This document shows positions 21,785 to 25,929 of a stretch of 25,929 nt of DNA, piece after piece. The translations under genes and the position numbers were made by a program. This stretch comes from JBGTBD01 sp041749475 (GTDB lineage Bacteria > Pseudomonadota > Alphaproteobacteria > Rickettsiales > UBA998), in contig JBGTBD010000044.1 of assembly GCA_041749475.1 (NCBI GenBank), positions 1 through 25,929 on the forward strand. Reading direction: 5' to 3'. The notes beneath the pieces are model-generated. The model worked only from the letters and a program-made list of their open reading frames with translations. It had not been told where the DNA came from and searched no databases. Within the stretch, counting starts at the first letter, position 1. Each line of letters starts with the position of its first letter.

Positions 21785-24727
21785 ATGAAAAACCTGAAGA
21801 ATTCGCGTCAGCCACGCGTTGAAACCTCTGTACACTCAACCGGTTCCAAAGGCACTGTGCGCCTCAGCCACACGTTGCTGACGCTGGGCGCGACCACGGC
21901 GCTGACCTCCATGGCCTTCTTCAGCCTTACCCCCATCGCCAACGCAAATCCGGTCGGCGGCGTCGTCGTTCCCGGTAGCGGAAATGCTTCCATCAGCGCC
22001 AACGGCAATACGCTGAACATCAATCAGTCGACGGGCAAAGTCATCATCAACTGGGATGATTTCTCGATTAAAAACGGCGAGACGACGCGCTTCAACCAAC
22101 CGAATTCCAACGCCATCGCACTCAACCGCGTAGTGAACAGCCAACAGGTCTCGACCATCAACGGCAACCTGACCTCCAACGGGAAGGTCATCCTCATCAA
22201 CCCGAACGGTGTGCTCATCGGCAAGACGGGTAACGTCAATACCGGTTCCTTCATCGCCAGCACGGCGGACATTGGCAACAGCGAATTCCTGTCCGACAGC
22301 AGCACCAAGCAATTCAACATTCCGGGCAAATCCGGTGCATCCGTCATCAACGAAGGGACCATCTCCGTTGCTGACCAAGGTCTGGTCGCACTCGTCGCGC
22401 CGACCGTCAAGAATAGTGGCCTCATCCAGGGCCGTCTGTCCAAAGTGGCTCTCGCTGCCGGTGACACCGTTGCGGTTGATCTCTATGGTGACGGCCTGGT
22501 ATCGCTCGCGCTCGATAAAGAATCCGCTGGCCGCGTGATTTCCGCTGAGAATAGCGGCACGATCTCCGCTGAAGGCGGCGTTGTCGTCATGCAGGCGGCA
22601 TCGGCTTCCGGCCTCGTCAACAATGTCGTCAACAATACGGGCGTGATCGAAGCGAATTCGCTGACCTCCAAAGGCGGCGAGATCATCCTCACCGCAGGTG
22701 GCGGGACGGTCAACGTATCCGGCAAACTCTCCGCTTCCGGTAAAACGGGTGGCGGGAAAATCCTCGTCGGCGGTGGCAAGCAAGGTCAAGTCGCCTCCGT
22801 CGCCAACGCGAAAACGGTCGCAGTCACTGAAACGGCTGTCATCAACGCAGATGCGACAGGCAACGGCAACGGCGGCGAAGTAATCGTCTGGGCGGACGAT
22901 GCTGCACGTTTCGACGGCACAATCTTCGCGCGCGGTGGTCTCATCGGCGGTAACGGCGGCTTCGTCGAAACCTCGGGTAAGAACGTCATCTCCATTTTCA
23001 GCGGCGCGGTTAATACTCTGTCGCAAAGCGGTCTCGGCAAAGTCGGTGAGTGGCTCATCGATCCGGTGACGATTAACATCGTTGCTACGGATAGTGGCGT
23101 TGCTTACAACCCGGCGACCCATAATAACGCTGGGACGGGTGGTGTTGCGAATATCGATGTATCCACCCTCAATAGCGCGCTTTCCAATATCAATCTTGCA
23201 GCAAGTGGTAATATCAATTTCGACACTGATGTGAACATTGTTGCCGCAGGCGTTGGCCTTACCGCAAACGCTGGACTTGATATTGTCGCACAGAACCGCA
23301 GCATTATCCTCAATGGCGGAAATCTTACCCTGAATACCGTTACATTAAATAGTGGTGGTGGTATTGCCGGGCGTGACATTGACATCAACAATACAGATGT
23401 TTCGACAAATGGTGGTAGCATAAGCTTCACTTCCCGTCGTGACATCCAATTGACCAATACCAGTACATTCTACACTAATGGCGCTAATGTCGTATTCGAT
23501 GCAGGCAGAACGCTGAACCTTGACCAGATCGAGATTCTTACAGACGCGGGTTCAGTGATGCTGGAAGGAACCAATTCAAATTCCAACATAAGTAACTCCC
23601 GTATCTACACGGTGGGCGGACCGATCAATATTTCCGGCATCAATGACTTCAAAATCCAACGTACCCTGATCGGTACGGCGGGTGCTGACCTCGTCATCAC
23701 CGTGGGCGGTGAAGTCACCTTCCAGAACAATACCTTCAATACCACGGGCGGTTCGGAAGAGGGAAGCATCATCTTCTCTGATGATCCCGGCACTACTTTT
23801 CTAAGCAATATTAATAATACTGTTTACCAAGGTGAATTTGGCGGAGATATTACTATTACGGCCGACGAAATCGCTTTCGCTGGTCCGAACTGCTTCAAGG
23901 CGGGTGGTCCGGCGGGCGTATGTCTAAACGTTCCAGACCCCACTCCGGCTCCGACGCCAGAACCAACACCAGCGCCGACGCCTGAGCCTACACCTGCTCC
24001 GACCCCGGAACCTACCCCGGCCCCGACGCCTGAGCCTACACCAGCGCCGACTCCGGAACCAACACCGGCTCCGACGCCTGAGCCTACACCAGCGCCGACC
24101 CCGGAACCCACCCCGGCTCCGACGCCTGAGCCTACACCAGCGCCGACTCCGGAACCCACCCCGGCCCCGACGCCAGAACCTACACCAGCGCCGACTCCGG
24201 AACCTACCCCGGCTCCGACGCCTGAGCCTAGCCCACAGCCGACTCCGGAACCTACCCCTGAGTCCACGCCTGCTCCGACTGCCGCTCCGTCACCCGGTCC
24301 GGCTCCTGAGCCTGCACCGACGCCTGAGCCGACACCTGCGCCGACGCCAGCTCCAACATCGGCTCCGACTCCGGCTCCGACGCCAGCACCCACTGCTGCG
24401 CCGACCGTATTCAATACGCCCATCCTTGACCCTCTGGGCCGTCCGATTCTTTCGATCGCCAACAATACCATCGTTACCGACCAGCCGTTCGAAGCGTTTG
24501 AATTCCAGACGCTGGATACGAATGTCGGGTTATTGAATGGGAATACCACGCGTTCCTCGGCTGTTCCGACGGTCGATACCAGCAACCTGTCGCCTGAGGC
24601 TCTCGGTTCGTTAGAACCTGCCGCTGGCCCGGGCTCTGAGGAAGATGAAGAGAACGGATTCACCGTAGGAATCACAGCCTGCGCCAATTCCTTCCTCGAC
24701 AACAAGGAATGTGACATCGACCAATAG
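21785..24727 (+). CDS. Two-partner secretion exoprotein (TpsA) with haemagglutinin-type secretion domain and Pro/Thr-rich repeat stalk
   Basis: The 980-residue protein starts at ATG 21785 (GGGAG 7 bases upstream). A long signal peptide ends near ANA-NPVGG (residue 54). The TPS secretion domain follows with NPNGV (139-143; NPNGI in the family), the KVALAAGDTVAVDL segment and the GEWLIDPVTI motif. A beta-helix-like, Asn/Gly/Thr-rich region extends to about residue 700. Residues 718-874 are Pro-Thr-Ala-Glu repeats. A 106-residue tail ends the protein. The only four cysteines in the mature protein are C703/C713 and C966/C976, two CX9C pairs flanking the repeat. A C-terminal cysteine pair anchors HMW1-type adhesins at the surface, so this one is probably cell-attached. 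The stretch 21626-21784 before it is AT-rich intergenic DNA with no clear promoter. Confidence 0.9.
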   Translation: MKNLKNSRQPRVETSVHSTGSKGTVRLSHTLLTLGATTALTSMAFFSLTPIANANPVGGVVVPGSGNASISANGNTLNINQSTGKVIINWDDFSIKNGETTRFNQPNSNAIALNRVVNSQQVSTINGNLTSNGKVILINPNGVLIGKTGNVNTGSFIASTADIGNSEFLSDSSTKQFNIPGKSGASVINEGTISVADQGLVALVAPTVKNSGLIQGRLSKVALAAGDTVAVDLYGDGLVSLALDKESAGRVISAENSGTISAEGGVVVMQAASASGLVNNVVNNTGVIEANSLTSKGGEIILTAGGGTVNVSGKLSASGKTGGGKILVGGGKQGQVASVANAKTVAVTETAVINADATGNGNGGEVIVWADDAARFDGTIFARGGLIGGNGGFVETSGKNVISIFSGAVNTLSQSGLGKVGEWLIDPVTINIVATDSGVAYNPATHNNAGTGGVANIDVSTLNSALSNINLAASGNINFDTDVNIVAAGVGLTANAGLDIVAQNRSIILNGGNLTLNTVTLNSGGGIAGRDIDINNTDVSTNGGSISFTSRRDIQLTNTSTFYTNGANVVFDAGRTLNLDQIEILTDAGSVMLEGTNSNSNISNSRIYTVGGPINISGINDFKIQRTLIGTAGADLVITVGGEVTFQNNTFNTTGGSEEGSIIFSDDPGTTFLSNINNTVYQGEFGGDITITADEIAFAGPNCFKAGGPAGVCLNVPDPTPAPTPEPTPAPTPEPTPAPTPEPTPAPTPEPTPAPTPEPTPAPTPEPTPAPTPEPTPAPTPEPTPAPTPEPTPAPTPEPTPAPTPEPTPAPTPEPSPQPTPEPTPESTPAPTAAPSPGPAPEPAPTPEPTPAPTPAPTSAPTPAPTPAPTAAPTVFNTPILDPLGRPILSIANNTIVTDQPFEAFEFQTLDTNVGLLNGNTTRSSAVPTVDTSNLSPEALGSLEPAAGPGSEEDEENGFTVGITACANSFLDNKECDIDQ
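23936..24406 (+). repeat. Tandem 24/48-base repeat encoding the Pro/Thr/Ala/Glu stalk of TpsA
   Basis: Residues 719-814 are twelve exact 8-residue units of the type PTPAPTPE (24 bases each). Codon choice alternates so that the DNA repeats best at 48 bases. After residue 815 the repeats degrade into variants with S, Q, G and AAP to residue 874. All units keep frame, so gain or loss of units would alter stalk length without breaking the gene. Confidence 0.95.
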
Positions 24728-24751
24728 TAATTAGCAGTACGAACCAAGGAA

Positions 24752-24776
24752 GAGGGCGGGCTAACCGCCCCTTTTT
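24752..24776 (+). terminator. Intrinsic terminator of tpsA
   Basis: GGGCGG (24754-24759), loop GCTAA, CCGCCC (24765-24770), then CTTTTT. It sits 26 bases after the tpsA stop and separates it from the Crp/Fnr-type gene. Confidence 0.9.
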
Positions 24777-24804
24777 ACCCACCTCTGGGGAGACGAGACA
24801 CACG

Positions 24805-25554
24805 ATGATTTCATTCCGGTCAAGGGCGCTGCCCTTGCTCAACGTGTTGAGCGATGAAGACCTCGGCGAGATAATGAAACATGCGCATGTGAAAACACAT
24901 GCCAAGAACAGTCTGCTATTCTCTGACGCTACCGCACATGACCACGTGTATTTCGTGATGTCCGGCTGGGTGGGCCTGTTCGCCGATTCCGCTGACGGCG
25001 CGCAGGCGATCGTCGATGTCATCACCGCCGGGGGTATGGTCGGCGACCATCTGATCCACGGCAAGTCAGACGAAGATCTCTACAGCATGGTCATCAGCCA
25101 GGAAGCCTCCCTGCTGGAGATACCGCTGCATGTGGTGCAATACCATGCGCGTCGCAATGCACATTTCTCGTTTGAGCTGTTCCGGTTCATGAGCGAACAG
25201 GCCTTGCAGATGCGTAAGCATATCTGCCAGATCAATTGCATGCCGGTGGCGCACCGTATCCTGATGTTCCTGCTGCGATTTGCGGGCGACGGGCAAAAGC
25301 ATTTCCTGCTGCCGTTCAACCGGACGCTGATGGCAGCCTATCTCGGCATGAAGCGCGAGACATTTAGCCGGGCGCAAAAGGAACTGGAGAAATCCGGGGT
25401 GTTCATCCACGGCAATCGCGTGACTATCGAGGATTTATCGCTCATCCCGGAGGATATTTTACTGGCGACGCTAGGGGATGCCTCGACCGGATTCGGTGGG
25501 AAAGAAGCGCATCCCGTGCCCTCGTCCTCCGTCTCTCACGCTGCACAGGCCTAG
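24805..25554 (+). CDS. Crp/Fnr-family transcriptional regulator
   Basis: The 249-residue protein has an N-terminal cyclic-nucleotide-binding beta-roll (about residues 15-120) and a C-terminal Crp-type winged helix (about 160-215: FNRTLMAAYLGMKRETFSRA is the recognition region). There is no N-terminal cysteine cluster, so it is not an FNR-type oxygen sensor; its two cysteines lie in HICQINC in the dimer-helix region. GGGGAG lies about 12 bases before the ATG. Palindromes of the kind this family binds occur at 7751-7766 and 19822-19835, but nothing in the sequence proves that they belong to it. Control of the TPS genes is a position-based guess. The last 30 residues are a polar tail. Confidence 0.92.
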   Translation: MISFRSRALPLLNVLSDEDLGEIMKHAHVKTHAKNSLLFSDATAHDHVYFVMSGWVGLFADSADGAQAIVDVITAGGMVGDHLIHGKSDEDLYSMVISQEASLLEIPLHVVQYHARRNAHFSFELFRFMSEQALQMRKHICQINCMPVAHRILMFLLRFAGDGQKHFLLPFNRTLMAAYLGMKRETFSRAQKELEKSGVFIHGNRVTIEDLSLIPEDILLATLGDASTGFGGKEAHPVPSSSVSHAAQA

Positions 25555-25555
25555 G

Positions 25556-25929
25556 CTAGCGTAGGCTCATCACCACCGAGTAATTCAATCCGGGCGTCTG
25601 CGTTTGCAGGTTGAAGCGATCGACATTCTGCACGTCGATATTGAGCGAAGTGATCTGGTCAATTTTCACGTTGTTCGCTTCGCTCTTGATGACGGTCACG
25701 ATCTCGGGGATGTCGTTCAATTGTAGTTTTTCCGTCGTCGTATTATTCTCGGTCACGCGGACGAGGGTGCGCAGCGTGCTGGGGTCTACGTTCTTCAGCG
25801 CCTCAGGGCTGAGGACGGTATTCTCCACGACCGTGCCATTGACGATGGTCTGGGTGCTGAGGCCCAAATCCAGGATCATCCCGCTCGAGGTCATGAACCC
25901 CCCGCGTTTCTTCGACAGTTCCTTATTGG
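25556..25929 (-). CDS. C-terminal part of an unidentified protein, cut by window edge
   Basis: The minus-strand frame is open from the right edge to a stop at 25556, about 123 codons; the true start is outside the window. Visible sequence includes KKRGGFMTSSGMILDLGLST followed by a Thr/Val/Asn-rich stretch and ends in NYSVVMSLR. No cysteine, no membrane helix and no catalytic motif are seen. Alternating hydrophobic and polar residues suggest beta structure. It is convergent with the Crp/Fnr gene with one base between the stops. I do not recognise the family; the ATG at 25894 is only an internal methionine. Confidence 0.55.
   Translation of the reverse strand, partial: NKELSKKRGGFMTSSGMILDLGLSTQTIVNGTVVENTVLSPEALKNVDPSTLRTLVRVTENNTTTEKLQLNDIPEIVTVIKSEANNVKIDQITSLNIDVQNVDRFNLQTQTPGLNYSVVMSLR

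Noticed and set aside
21836..23122. Long open frame (428 codons) on the minus strand inside tpsA
   Set aside because: It is antisense to a clearly coding TpsA with signal peptide and TPS motifs; its composition is what complementing that gene would give, and there is no ribosome site or recognisable domain.
23239..23250. VAAG in TpsA as a LapG cleavage site
   Set aside because: LapG sites are TAAG/PAAG-like near the N-terminus of RTX adhesins. A single VAAG within a beta-helix-like region is expected by chance and the protein class is different.
23936..24406. CRISPR-like periodic sequence
   Set aside because: Units are contiguous with no spacers, stay in frame, and encode a stalk inside TpsA.
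23824..24747. Glycine/valine-rich minus-strand frame with GVGAGVGS repeats
   Set aside because: It is the antisense image of the Pro/Thr repeat of tpsA. The regular repeat removes stop codons on both strands.

Overview
The window looks like a chromosomal segment of a Gram-negative proteobacterium, most likely an alphaproteobacterium. This rests on an APS-type CysH beside CysD/CysN, a short-Q-loop (CIO-type) cytochrome bd with a DUF2474 mini-protein, outer-membrane two-partner secretion, and moderately high GC with AT-rich promoters. I cannot name the genus. No tRNA, rRNA, IS element, phage gene or CRISPR array was seen.

Region 1 (1-7114, minus strand) is an assimilatory sulfate reduction operon read as cysG-cysH-cysJ-cysI-cysD-cysN, with cysN cut by the left edge. 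Sulfate is activated to APS (CysD/N), reduced to sulfite (CysH), then to sulfide (CysJ/I) with siroheme made by CysG. A cysteine-free Rrf2 regulator is divergent (7216-7647) and is its probable controller. CysJ lacks the usual helical connecting domain. A large inverted repeat lies between cysD and cysN.

Region 2 (7648-12670, plus strand) holds a 26-residue membrane mini-protein gene with a CRP-like palindrome just upstream, a DJ-1/PfpI-family protein, a palindromic intergenic repeat, a cold-shock gene with a long structured leader, the cydA-cydB-DUF2474 oxidase operon, and a TetR regulator with its own operator-like site.

Region 3 (12677-15572) has a membrane dCache-like/PAS sensor with a degenerate HD-GYP domain, divergent from a LapG-type periplasmic cysteine protease. 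A second palindromic repeat follows.

Region 4 (15691-24727) is the most unusual part. Two divergent cytoplasmic fusion enzymes each join a Skp1-GnT-like GlcNAc-transferase (GT60 type) to a 2-oxoglutarate/Fe(II) prolyl-4-hydroxylase-like domain; one also has a redoxin-like middle domain. Directly beside them is a two-partner secretion pair: the transporter TpsB, and a 980-residue TpsA exoprotein with about 157 residues of Pro/Thr/Ala/Glu repeats. Only four cysteines occur in TpsA, as two CX9C pairs flanking the repeat. I infer a possible hydroxylate-then-glycosylate system for the proline-rich stalk, comparable in logic to Skp1 modification in Dictyostelium and in layout to HMW1 adhesin clusters.

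Region 5 (24805-25929) has a Crp/Fnr-family regulator and the C-terminal part of an unidentified protein running off the right edge.
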